Below are positions 1 to 5,844 of a DNA stretch of 7,992 nt, piece by piece. The number at the start of each line of letters is the position of its first letter. Within the stretch, counting starts at the first letter, position 1. Source of the stretch: Bradyrhizobium sp. (lineage in GTDB: Bacteria; Pseudomonadota; Alphaproteobacteria; Rhizobiales; Xanthobacteraceae); the NCBI GenBank assembly GCA_025960445.1, contig JAICIT010000088.1, forward strand, positions 1-7,992. Direction: 5' to 3'. A model generated the notes under the pieces. That model saw nothing but the letters and a program-made list of their open reading frames with translations. It searched no databases and was not told the DNA's origin. A program made the position numbers and the translations under genes.

Positions 1-1
1 C

Positions 2-1438
2 AAGGATGATTTGATCGAGGCAATCTGGGACGGCCGGATCGTATCCGAATCGACGCTGACCAGCCGGATCAATGCTGCGCGCAAGGCGATTGGCGACAGT
101 GGCCGGGATCAGAAACTGATCCGTACCATTTCCCGCAAGGGCTTTCGCTTCGTCGGTTCGTTGCGATCGCAGCAAATCGGCAATCCGCCGCCGAATGCCG
201 CGGATCAACCGGAAGAGGCAGCCGAAGTATCGCGTCCTGTTTTATCGCCGCTTGACAAGCCCGCGATTGCGGTTCTGCCGTTCACGAACATGAGCGACGA
301 ACCTGAACAGGAGTACTTTTCAGAAGGCATCAGCGAGGACATCATCACCGCGTTGTCCAAGCTGCGTTGGTTCTATGTGATCGCCCGAAACTCCTCCTTT
401 ATCTACAAAGCAAAGGCAGTGCACATCAAGGAGGTCGGCGAGGAACTTGGGGTTGGGTACGTCGTCGAGGGAAGCGTACGCAAGGAGGGAAACCGGGTAA
501 GGATCACAGCGCAGCTCAACGATGTCGCCACCGGTGTGCACATCTGGTCTGAGCACTACGACCGCAGCCTCGCCGATGTTTTCACCGTGCAGGATGAAAT
601 CACGCAAGCCATCGTCGCCGCGATAGAGCCCCAGCTATACGCGGCTGAAAGTTTTCGGGCCCAGCGCAAAGCCCCCGATAGCATGGATGCGTGGGATCTC
701 GTCATGCGGGCGTTATCCCATTATTGGCGCGTGACGCGGCAGGACAATATGGTTGCGCAGGCACTGCTTGAGAAGGCCATCAGTATTGATCCTGAGTATG
801 GTCAGGCGCTCGGCCTGCTCGCCGCCAGTTATATGTTCAGCGCGCACATGGGTTGGGCGGATATGGCAACGGCAATCCCGATCGCCGAGCGCGCCGCGCT
901 CGCGGCGATCCGCGCCGATAGCGAAGATCCCTGGGCGCACTACGCACTGGCGAGCGTTTATCTATTCACGCGTTGCTTCGAGGATTCTTTGGCGGAGTTC
1001 GAGCTGGCGTTGCGGCTCAATCCCAGTTTTTCACCGGCCCGCGGAATTTACGGGGTGGCCCTGACTTATTGCGGCCGCTGGGAAGATGGCGACCTCGCCG
1101 CGCGTCAGGCGCTGCGACTAAGCCCGCGCGATCCCTTTGCGGCGGTCTATTGCGGTGTCGTCGCTTATGCCCAGTTCATCGGCGGCAATTACGATGAAGC
1201 CATTCGCATGTCCCGCGAAGGCTTGAGACAGCGAAATGATTTTGTTGGCGCGCATCGCGTGCTGGCCGCATCGGCGGGGATGACCGGCAGGATGGAGATC
1301 GCCGACGCCGCGATCGCGGAGCTGCGTCGTGCCCAGCCCAATATCTCGCTGGCCTGGATTGCCAAGGAAATACCGTTCAAACTGGATGTCGACCGCGATC
1401 GCTATCTGGAAGGCTTTCGGCGCGCTGGTCTGGAGTAG
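2..1438 (+). CDS. Winged-helix / TolB-like / TPR regulator, 5'-truncated by the window (paralogue A)
   Basis: This is the C-terminal part of a putative cytosolic transcriptional regulator; its start lies before the window. The frame is open from base 2 (Lys-Asp-Asp-Leu), and the TTG at 11 is internal to the DNA-binding domain, so it is not the real start. The visible order is: the end of an OmpR-type winged helix (to about codon 53, with recognition-helix residues STLTSRINAARKAIGD and the wing RKGFRF), a Pro/Ala-rich linker, a TolB-like domain opening with AIAVLPFTNMS (near base 265) and running through GSVRKEG and ITAQLND, then TPR-type helical repeats (bases about 730-1250), ending in YLEGFRRAGLE. 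No receiver domain or hydrophobic segment is present, unlike membrane-bound CadC. It closely resembles the two other regulators in this window. Its stop is 21 bases from the stop of the convergent paralogue, with no hairpin between. The target genes and the signal are unknown. The family call is strong; the regulatory role is inferred. Confidence 0.9.
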   Translation, partial: KDDLIEAIWDGRIVSESTLTSRINAARKAIGDSGRDQKLIRTISRKGFRFVGSLRSQQIGNPPPNAADQPEEAAEVSRPVLSPLDKPAIAVLPFTNMSDEPEQEYFSEGISEDIITALSKLRWFYVIARNSSFIYKAKAVHIKEVGEELGVGYVVEGSVRKEGNRVRITAQLNDVATGVHIWSEHYDRSLADVFTVQDEITQAIVAAIEPQLYAAESFRAQRKAPDSMDAWDLVMRALSHYWRVTRQDNMVAQALLEKAISIDPEYGQALGLLAASYMFSAHMGWADMATAIPIAERAALAAIRADSEDPWAHYALASVYLFTRCFEDSLAEFELALRLNPSFSPARGIYGVALTYCGRWEDGDLAARQALRLSPRDPFAAVYCGVVAYAQFIGGNYDEAIRMSREGLRQRNDFVGAHRVLAASAGMTGRMEIADAAIAELRRAQPNISLAWIAKEIPFKLDVDRDRYLEGFRRAGLE

Positions 1439-1459
1439 CGGCGCAGAGGACCCACCGCA

Positions 1460-3022
1460 TCAGGTCAGCCCCGCGCGTCGCAGGCCCTCCAGGTAATGAT
1501 CGCGATCGGCGTCCAGGTTCCAGGGAATCTGGTTGGCGATCCACGCCAGCGAAACATTCGGTTGAGTGCGGTGAAGCTCTTGCAGCGAGCTTGCCCCGAT
1601 GTCGGCGTATCCGGCCATGCCGGCTGCGGCCGTCATGACCCTCAACGCTCCCACGAAGTCGCCGCGCTCTCGAATCGCTTCTCGTGAAGCAGCAATCGCC
1701 TCGTCATAGTTGCGCCCGGTGAACTGAGCATACGCGGCGACACCGTGATAGATGGCGGAGAACGGGTCGCGCGGACTAAGCCGCAGCGCGCGCCGCACGG
1801 CAGCGTCCGCCTCCCGCCACCTGCCGGTATAGATCAAGGCCAAGCCATAAAAGCCTTGAGCCAGTGAGAAATTGGGATTGAGTTGCAGCGCTACCTCGAA
1901 TTCGGCCAGCGAATCCTCAATTCGTCGCATCGCCAGATAGACGCCGCCGAGAGCACTGTGCGCCCAGGGATCTTCGCTGTCGATCTGTATCGCGGCCAGC
2001 GCCGCACGTTCGGCCAGTGGCACGGCGGTCGCCATATCTTCCCAGCCCATATGAGCCCCAAATGAATGGCTGGTCGCGAGCACGCCGAGCGCCTTGCCGT
2101 AATCAGGGTCAATGGAGATCGTCTTTTCGAGTAAGGCTTGCGCCACCACGTTGTCCTGTTTCGTCACGCGCCAGAAATGCGACAGCGCGCGCATCAACAG
2201 ATCCCATGCGTCCAGGCTGGTCGGCGGCTTGCGCCGGGCACGAAAGTTTTCCGCTGCGTAAAGTTGCGGCTCAATGGCGGCAACGATGGCGTTGGTTATT
2301 TCGTCCTGAACCGCAAACACATCGACAAGATCGCGATCATAGTGCTCCGCCCAGATATGACCGCCCGTAGCGGCGTCGTTGAGCTGCGCTGTAATGCGCA
2401 CCCGAGCGCCGGCCCTGCGCACGCTTCCCTCGATGACATAGCGAACCCCAAGTTCTTCGGCCACGTCCTTTATGTCGACGGATTTACCCTTGTATAGAAA
2501 TGATGAATTTCGGCCGATCACAAAGAACCAGCGCTGCTTTGAGAGCGCTGATATGATGTCTTCGCTGATACCATCCGAGAAATATTCCTGCTGCCGGTCG
2601 TCGCTCATATTCGTGAACGGAAGCACCGCAATAGCTCGTCGCTCAGGCGCGCCAAGAGCATCTGAATCATCCGCGCCCGCCTTTGCGGCTCCGCTTGCCA
2701 GCCCAATCGCCGGTTGGACTTCTACCGCTTCGATGAACCGAAATCCCTTGCGTGCGATCGTTCGGATCAGCTTTTGGCTCTTGCCCGTGTCGCCGATCGC
2801 CCTGCGCGCCGCGTTGATGCGGCTGGTCAATGTCGAATCAGAAATGATCCGGTCGCCCCAAACCGAGCCGATCAGATCGTCCTTGGTGACGACGCGGTCG
2901 CGGTTATTCAGCAGGTAAACCAAAAGGTCGAACACCTGCGGCTCGACGTGAAGCGCTGCGCCTCGATGCCTTAATTCGCGCCGCTCAACATCAAGCCTGC
3001 AGTCTCCGAAGTTGAAAATCAT
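1460..3022 (-). CDS. Winged-helix / TolB-like / TPR transcriptional regulator (paralogue B)
   Basis: This is a complete copy of the same putative regulator family, 520 residues from the chosen start. Residues 1-97 form an OmpR-type winged helix: a β-strand opening (MIFNFGDCRLD), EPQVFDLLVYLL, the KDDLIGSVWG turn, STLTSRINAARRAIGD and the wing RKGFRF. After a low-complexity Ala/Asp linker, a TolB-like domain runs from about 129 (AIAVLPFTNMS) to 230, followed by TPR-like repeats (about 255-480) and the family tail YLEGLRRAGLT. The frame continues upstream to an ATG at 3091, but those 23 extra residues precede the normal first strand and lack a Shine-Dalgarno. The ATG at 3022 has a weak GGAACGG just upstream and fits the usual N-terminus. 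No membrane segment or receiver domain is seen. It is divergent from the DUF1127 gene and convergent with paralogue A. The DNA-binding role comes from the family; its targets are unknown. Confidence 0.92.
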   Translation of the reverse strand: MIFNFGDCRLDVERRELRHRGAALHVEPQVFDLLVYLLNNRDRVVTKDDLIGSVWGDRIISDSTLTSRINAARRAIGDTGKSQKLIRTIARKGFRFIEAVEVQPAIGLASGAAKAGADDSDALGAPERRAIAVLPFTNMSDDRQQEYFSDGISEDIISALSKQRWFFVIGRNSSFLYKGKSVDIKDVAEELGVRYVIEGSVRRAGARVRITAQLNDAATGGHIWAEHYDRDLVDVFAVQDEITNAIVAAIEPQLYAAENFRARRKPPTSLDAWDLLMRALSHFWRVTKQDNVVAQALLEKTISIDPDYGKALGVLATSHSFGAHMGWEDMATAVPLAERAALAAIQIDSEDPWAHSALGGVYLAMRRIEDSLAEFEVALQLNPNFSLAQGFYGLALIYTGRWREADAAVRRALRLSPRDPFSAIYHGVAAYAQFTGRNYDEAIAASREAIRERGDFVGALRVMTAAAGMAGYADIGASSLQELHRTQPNVSLAWIANQIPWNLDADRDHYLEGLRRAGLT

Positions 3023-3230
3023 TTGCCGTTCCGAAAATATCGATTTTATCGCCCCATCAACTGGAAAATTTATGAGGCCACTCAACGACATTGCTGAAAA
3101 GTGGAGTTTCTAATGCGCATCTCAAGTCAATCTGGAGAATAAATCGAAGTTCTCTGAAAGTCTTGGGAGATCGGAAGGTGCATGGTGCAAGCGGGGGAGG
3201 GGAAAGCACCACCCTTTGAAGGAAATACCG
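3023..3230. promoter_or_regulatory. Divergent intergenic region between regulator B and the DUF1127 gene
   Basis: This region must hold promoters for both flanking genes, since they point apart. No convincing -35/-10 pair was found on either strand. Two structures are visible. One is an AT-rich dyad at 3034-3047 (AAAAT, 4 bases, ATTTT), close to the start of regulator B. The other is a dyad at 3183-3211 (TGGTGC, 17 purine-rich bases, GCACCA), which ends 7 bases before the DUF1127 ribosome binding site. Either could be an operator or leader hairpin. This is inference from symmetry only. Confidence 0.45.
3219..3223 (+). promoter_or_regulatory. Ribosome binding site of the DUF1127 gene
   Basis: AAGGA lies 7 bases before the ATG at 3231. 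This spacing favours the ATG over the in-frame TTG at 3216, which lies upstream of the site itself. Confidence 0.7.
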
Positions 3231-3512
3231 ATGACGTTTCTAAATGATACTTCAAACTTTTCCGCGACACCGGCCGCCATTCGAAGAGCCTTCGGGTCTT
3301 TCACGAGGCGAGTCGGCCGTCTCATCAACAACTGGATTGCCGCTCTCATCGCACATCGTGAATACCAGGCAAATCTGGCTCTCCTGCGAAGCCTGAGCGA
3401 TCGGGATTTGCGGGATATGGGCCTGGATCGCAGCCAGATCGGTGACGGCTTGGCGGACGCCGCCAAAGTTCGATCACGTTGGCAGCAATCGAGGCGTTCG
3501 GATCTCACCTGA
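3231..3512 (+). CDS. DUF1127 (YjiS-like) small protein
   Basis: This is a 93-residue basic protein. The DUF1127 signature sits at about residues 45-70 (YQANLALLRSLSDRDLRDMG, then LDRSQI), where the core of the family is Leu-Asp-Arg-Asp-Leu-Arg-Asp-Hydrophobic-Gly. The N-terminal 44 residues include a stretch that could form an amphipathic helix (RRVGRLINNWIAALIAHR), and the C-terminus is Arg/Ser-rich. At 93 residues it is longer than the shortest, arginine-rich family members of about 45-50 residues. In other alphaproteobacteria, DUF1127 proteins have been tied to RNA turnover and to phosphate or nitrogen-related physiology, but there is no enzymatic assignment. The methyltransferase follows 84 bases downstream on the same strand, so co-transcription is possible. 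The start is set by AAGGA 7 bases upstream of the ATG. The domain call is confident; the function in this organism is unknown. Confidence 0.88.
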   Translation: MTFLNDTSNFSATPAAIRRAFGSFTRRVGRLINNWIAALIAHREYQANLALLRSLSDRDLRDMGLDRSQIGDGLADAAKVRSRWQQSRRSDLT

Positions 3513-3580
3513 GAGCGGTCCGAACCATTGCCGATCAAATTTGGCTGGCCGATCGAAAGCGAGCGCTAACGACTAACATT

Positions 3581-3587
3581 GGAAGGA
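3581..3587 (+). promoter_or_regulatory. Ribosome binding site of the methyltransferase gene
   Basis: GGAAGGA lies 9 bases before the ATG at 3597 and only 3 bases before the in-frame TTG at 3591. The spacing argues for the ATG as the start. Confidence 0.7.
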
Positions 3588-3596
3588 TGATTGATT

Positions 3597-4661
3597 ATGA
3601 ACAATATCGATAGCAACAAACTCAACGGATTGGTCGGAAAGATGCTCGGCGATCTCGGCGGCGCGTTTAGCGTGCCGACCGGGAGCATCGGGTACAAGCT
3701 TGGTTTGTTTCAGTCTCTGCACAAGCATGGCGCCGCAACGTCAGATGAACTCGCCGGCCGCACCGGGCTGGCGAAGCGATATGTGAAGGAATGGGCGTTT
3801 GCCCAGGCATCGAACGGCTATATCGACTTCAATGCGGCGACAGATCAGTTCAGCCTGTCGCCTGAACAGGCAATGGTGTTCGCGGTAAAGGACAGCCCGG
3901 TCTACCTTGAGGGCGCGTTCGATTTGGCCGCGGAGATGATCAAGGGCCAGCCAAAGGTGGAGAGCGCTTTTCGGACGGGCGAGGGAGTTGCATGGGGCGA
4001 AAGCAGCGGCTGCCTTTTCTGCGCCGTCGGCGCGTTCTTCCGGCCGGGCTACGTCAATGCCATCGGGCAGGCGTGGCTGCCGGCGCTCGATGGCGTCGCA
4101 CCCAAGCTGGAAGCAGGCGCCAAGGTCGCCGACATCGGCTGCGGTGTGGGCTTCTCGACCTTGTTGATGGCGGAGGCGTTCCCGAAAAGCTCATTCATCG
4201 GTTACGACTTCCATGCCCCATCGATCGAGCAGGCCAATGCCCATGCAAAAAAGCACGGCATCGCGGACCGCGTGCGTTTCGAGACTGCCCCTGCCAAGGC
4301 TATCGCCGAGAAAAATTTCGATCTCATTACGACGTTCGACTGCCTCCATGACATGGGAGACCCGCGCGGTTGCGCCTCGCATCTGCGTACCCTTATGAAG
4401 CCGGACGGCACCTGGATGATTGTGGAGCCGATTGCCGGAGACAAGGCCGGCGACAATGTCGCTAATCCGGTCAGCCGGCTCTACTACAACGCCTCGACCA
4501 TGATCTGTGTCCCAACTTCGCTGGCGCAGGAAGTGGGCGAGGCGCTCGGTGCTCAGGCGGGCGAGGCAAAGCTGACGGAGGTGCTCAAGGGCGCGGGCTT
4601 CACGCGCGTGCGGCGCGCCACCGAAGGTCCCTTCAGCATGGTGCTGGAAGCGCGGCCTTGA
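3597..4661 (+). CDS. Class I SAM-dependent methyltransferase with N-terminal winged-helix domain
   Basis: This is a 354-residue putative cytosolic methyltransferase. Residues about 20-95 form a winged-helix/dimerisation domain (KLGLFQSLHKHGAATSDELA, then GLAKRYVKEWA), of the kind placed before the catalytic domain in Rv2258c-like methyltransferases. A linker region with GCLFCAVGAFFRPGY follows. The Rossmann-fold catalytic domain starts near 175: motif I is ADIGCGVGFST (Asp179, Gly181, Gly183, Gly185), then FIGYDFH holds the acidic end of strand 2, and FDLITTFDCLHDMGDP is the post-II/motif IV region. VEPIAGD and the tail FTRVRRATEGPFSMVLEARP complete the fold. The winged helix in such proteins usually mediates dimerisation rather than DNA binding, so an annotation as a transcriptional regulator would be misleading. 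The methyl acceptor cannot be told from sequence. It follows the DUF1127 gene on the same strand and is convergent with the GFA gene. The start ATG is supported by GGAAGGA. Confidence 0.92.
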   Translation: MNNIDSNKLNGLVGKMLGDLGGAFSVPTGSIGYKLGLFQSLHKHGAATSDELAGRTGLAKRYVKEWAFAQASNGYIDFNAATDQFSLSPEQAMVFAVKDSPVYLEGAFDLAAEMIKGQPKVESAFRTGEGVAWGESSGCLFCAVGAFFRPGYVNAIGQAWLPALDGVAPKLEAGAKVADIGCGVGFSTLLMAEAFPKSSFIGYDFHAPSIEQANAHAKKHGIADRVRFETAPAKAIAEKNFDLITTFDCLHDMGDPRGCASHLRTLMKPDGTWMIVEPIAGDKAGDNVANPVSRLYYNASTMICVPTSLAQEVGEALGAQAGEAKLTEVLKGAGFTRVRRATEGPFSMVLEARP

Positions 4662-4672
4662 CTTGATCAGCA

Positions 4673-4702
4673 GGGTCCCGGCGCGCGCCGCGCTCGGGAC
4701 CC
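4673..4702 (+). terminator. Candidate hairpin terminator after the methyltransferase gene
   Basis: A perfect 8-base inverted repeat, GGGTCCCG (4673-4680) and CGGGACCC (4695-4702), encloses a 14-base GC-rich loop and begins 12 bases after the methyltransferase stop. No T-tract follows, so it may be a weak or Rho-assisted terminator, or simply an mRNA-stabilising 3' hairpin. Confidence 0.5.
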
Positions 4703-4752
4703 ACAACTGAAAAGATCAAATCGACGCACGACGAATAATTGGCGGTACGCCG

Positions 4753-4784
4753 GATTGAGGGCTGCCTGAGGGATCAGCTCAATC
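4753..4784 (-). terminator. Candidate hairpin terminator after the GFA-family gene
   Basis: GATTGAG (4753-4759) pairs perfectly with CTCAATC (4778-4784). An inner CTG (4762-4764) and CAG (4775-4777) extend the stem across a 2-base bulge. The hairpin starts 2 bases past the TAG of the minus-strand gene. It lacks a following T-tract on the minus strand. Confidence 0.4.
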
Positions 4785-4786
4785 GC

Positions 4787-5212
4787 CTACTCAGGGACCG
4801 CTATTCCCGATCCGCCCAGCTCGGCGGGGAAGTCCTTCAGTTTGGGAAGGCCGTCCTTCATCGGCAGCACGGTCTCGGAATAGTTGACGTGGACGCCCGG
4901 GCTGAATTTCAGGGTCGGTATAGTTGCCGCATACACGTCGACAAGCCCCAGCGGCGGATGATCGGTCATTAGATGGCCACCGCATTTCTTGCAGAAATGC
5001 CGGTCACTTGTTTCGGTTTTCTGGAAGCGTCCGAGATGCTCTTCGCCTCTGATGACTTTTACATTCTGCGGCTGCCAAAGCGTAAACGCGTTGACTGGGC
5101 CCGCGGACCAGGAGCGGCATGATTCGCAATGGCAGTAACCCATTCCCTCAGGTGAACCCTGAACCTCAATCTCGACGGCTCCGCAGAAACATTTGCCCTT
5201 ATGTGAAGTCAT
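4787..5212 (-). CDS. GFA/CENP-V-type zinc-binding protein
   Basis: This is a 141-residue protein with the cysteine pattern of the GFA fold: C8-x-C10 near the N-terminus, C27-H-C29-x-x-C32 (CHCESC), and C74-x-x-C77 (CKKC), which together form the family's structural and second zinc sites. The family is named after a protein first described as a glutathione-dependent formaldehyde-activating enzyme; for most members the real substrate is unknown, so no reaction is assigned here. The length is normal for the family, and no signal peptide or membrane segment is seen. The start is clear: AGGAG lies 8 bases upstream of the ATG at 5212. The gene is convergent with the methyltransferase and downstream of two micro-ORFs on the same strand, with a hairpin between. 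Formaldehyde or thiol detoxification would be a guess. The fold assignment is strong. Confidence 0.92.
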   Translation of the reverse strand: MTSHKGKCFCGAVEIEVQGSPEGMGYCHCESCRSWSAGPVNAFTLWQPQNVKVIRGEEHLGRFQKTETSDRHFCKKCGGHLMTDHPPLGLVDVYAATIPTLKFSPGVHVNYSETVLPMKDGLPKLKDFPAELGGSGIAVPE

Positions 5213-5220
5213 GATGAAAT

Positions 5221-5225
5221 CTCCT
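5221..5225 (-). promoter_or_regulatory. Ribosome binding site of the GFA-family gene
   Basis: The minus strand reads AGGAG here, 8 bases before the ATG at 5212. It is the best Shine-Dalgarno in the window and fixes the start of this gene. Confidence 0.8.
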
Positions 5226-5253
5226 GGTTATGAAATATTGGTGTCGTTGTTCT

Positions 5254-5272
5254 GCTTGCGTAAAACGCGAGC
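5254..5272 (-). terminator. Hairpin directly after the 43-codon micro-ORF
   Basis: GCTTGCGT (5254-5261) and ACGCGAGC (5265-5272) form an 8-pair stem with one G-T wobble and a 3-base loop. It begins immediately after the TAA of the minus-strand micro-ORF, where an intrinsic terminator would be expected, though no T-tract follows. Its placement supports a transcript ending here and separates this unit from the GFA gene. Confidence 0.45.
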
Positions 5273-5404
5273 TTAGTCCCCGTAGGTGGGGAGCTTTTCA
5301 GGTGACAGACCGATCTGGTCTGTCGCGTGAATCTCATGCAATGCAAAGCCGTGAGCTACCATGAAGAGGGCGATGGTCGCCGCCATCAGAATTTTCTTGG
5401 TCAT
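5273..5404 (-). CDS. Putative secreted micro-protein, 43 residues
   Basis: This is a short minus-strand ORF read directly from the sequence. The product begins with two lysines after Met-Thr (MTKK), then a hydrophobic run (ILMAATIALFMVAHGFA), as in a Sec signal peptide with possible cleavage after the Ala at residue 21. A short polar tail follows, from LHEIHATDQI to the end PEKLPTYGD. A mature product of about 22 residues would result. The ATG overlaps the TGA of the upstream 45-codon ORF as ATGA, which suggests translational coupling. There is no clear Shine-Dalgarno of its own; an internal ATG at 5386 is an alternative start. A stem-loop begins straight after the stop. The family is not recognised. 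A competing reading is a structured RNA, since part of the ORF can form strong hairpins. The signal-peptide look is seen; existence of the protein is inferred. Confidence 0.45.
   Translation of the reverse strand: MTKKILMAATIALFMVAHGFALHEIHATDQIGLSPEKLPTYGD
5277..5324. repeat. Two strong inverted repeats inside the micro-ORF
   Basis: TCCCC (5277-5281) and GGGGA (5288-5292) enclose 6 bases. GACAGACC (5304-5311) and GGTCTGTC (5317-5324) form a perfect 8-base stem around 5 bases. With the stem at 5254-5272 they make three hairpins in 71 bases, which is more structure than a short coding region normally carries. The unit could be the 3' end of an mRNA or a small structured RNA. Confidence 0.5.
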
Positions 5405-5538
5405 TTTTTTCGGCCCGGTGATCGGCTTGACGATCTGGTTTCGGTCGCAGCCGGGACATCTGCAAACGGGCCCAGGAGATGCTGGTTGCGGCGAATGATC
5501 CTTTTGGCCTCTCGATGTCGCGAGTCATGAAGGGCCAT
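5401..5538 (-). CDS. Hypothetical 45-residue basic micro-protein upstream of the secreted micro-ORF
   Basis: This minus-strand ORF encodes a 45-residue, strongly basic product starting MALHDSRHREAKRIIRRNQH, with a low-complexity tail of Ser/Arg and a final Arg-Lys-Lys. Its first 20 residues could form a charged helix. The frame stays open upstream to 5688, but the extra N-terminal residues look random; ATG 5538 is preferred, with a weak TTGGAT about 5 bases upstream. Its TGA overlaps the ATG of the next micro-ORF (ATGA), a common arrangement for coupled genes. The family is not recognised with confidence. Upstream on the same strand is regulator C, 306 bases away. It may be a chance ORF; the ATGA junction is the main argument for it. 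Confidence 0.33.
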   Translation of the reverse strand: MALHDSRHREAKRIIRRNQHLLGPFADVPAATETRSSSRSPGRKK

Positions 5539-5547
5539 CAGTATCCA

Positions 5548-5576
5548 ATTCCAGAATCCTGTTCGCGCCTTGCCAA
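5548..5576 (-). promoter_or_regulatory. Possible sigma70-type promoter before the micro-ORFs
   Basis: On the minus strand TTGGCA (5576-5571) and TGGAAT (5553-5548) are separated by exactly 17 bases. They match the -35 and -10 consensus at 5 and 4 of 6 positions. Transcription would start close to the ATG at 5538, giving a near-leaderless mRNA for the first micro-ORF, so the assignment is tentative. Confidence 0.25.
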
Positions 5577-5712
5577 TCCCTGTGATCGGCAAATTAGAAT
5601 AGGCAGGAAACGCAAGACCTTCACGATCATGACAGAAAGACATGCGACCAATCCCGAAAGAGCTGGCAGGAACCTCGCCGCTCAACAAGTTGATAGGGAT
5701 GGCCCGACCGAA

Positions 5713-5744
5713 AAGCGCGACTTGTGATGGGATAAAGCGCGCTT
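5713..5744 (-). terminator. Weak terminator candidate after regulator C
   Basis: AAGCGCG (5713-5719) and CGCGCTT (5738-5744) are perfect 7-base arms around an 18-base loop. On the minus strand the second arm runs into a short T-run (CGCGCTTTT), as in an intrinsic terminator. It lies about 100 bases past the stop of regulator C. The loop is large, so this is low confidence. Confidence 0.3.
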
Positions 5745-5844
5745 CTGCCGCAAAAAGCTTTGAGGTCGCCTTCTTTTATTCTTCCGGCGGCCTTGAGAAT
5801 TTATGGAGACTGACGCCCCGGCTGCGCAGAGCGGCATTGCCGCG

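Larger units (their letters stand above)
5539..5844. other. Gene-poor stretch between regulator C and the micro-ORFs
   Basis: No credible gene is seen on either strand; the open frames here are short and have unconvincing composition. The stretch holds a possible minus-strand promoter (5548-5576), a dyad at 5713-5744 that may end the regulator C transcript, and a small palindrome GCGGCATTGCCGC at 5831-5843, next to the regulator's stop. Confidence 0.5.

Noticed and set aside
2017..2918. Several + strand open frames of 117-148 codons inside regulator B
   Set aside because: All are antisense to the TolB-like and winged-helix domains, overlap each other in different frames, and have no domain signature.
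3122..3538. A 138-codon minus-strand open frame opposite the DUF1127 gene
   Set aside because: The product is Arg/Ser-rich low complexity and the opposite strand carries a well-supported gene with a good ribosome binding site.
3528..3556. TTGCCG and GATCGA with 17-base spacing, as a promoter for the methyltransferase
   Set aside because: The -10 element matches the consensus at only 2 positions, so the spacing is probably chance.
4191..4706. A 171-codon minus-strand open frame opposite the methyltransferase
   Set aside because: It lies antisense to the conserved catalytic domain and shows no domain of its own, so it is a coding shadow.
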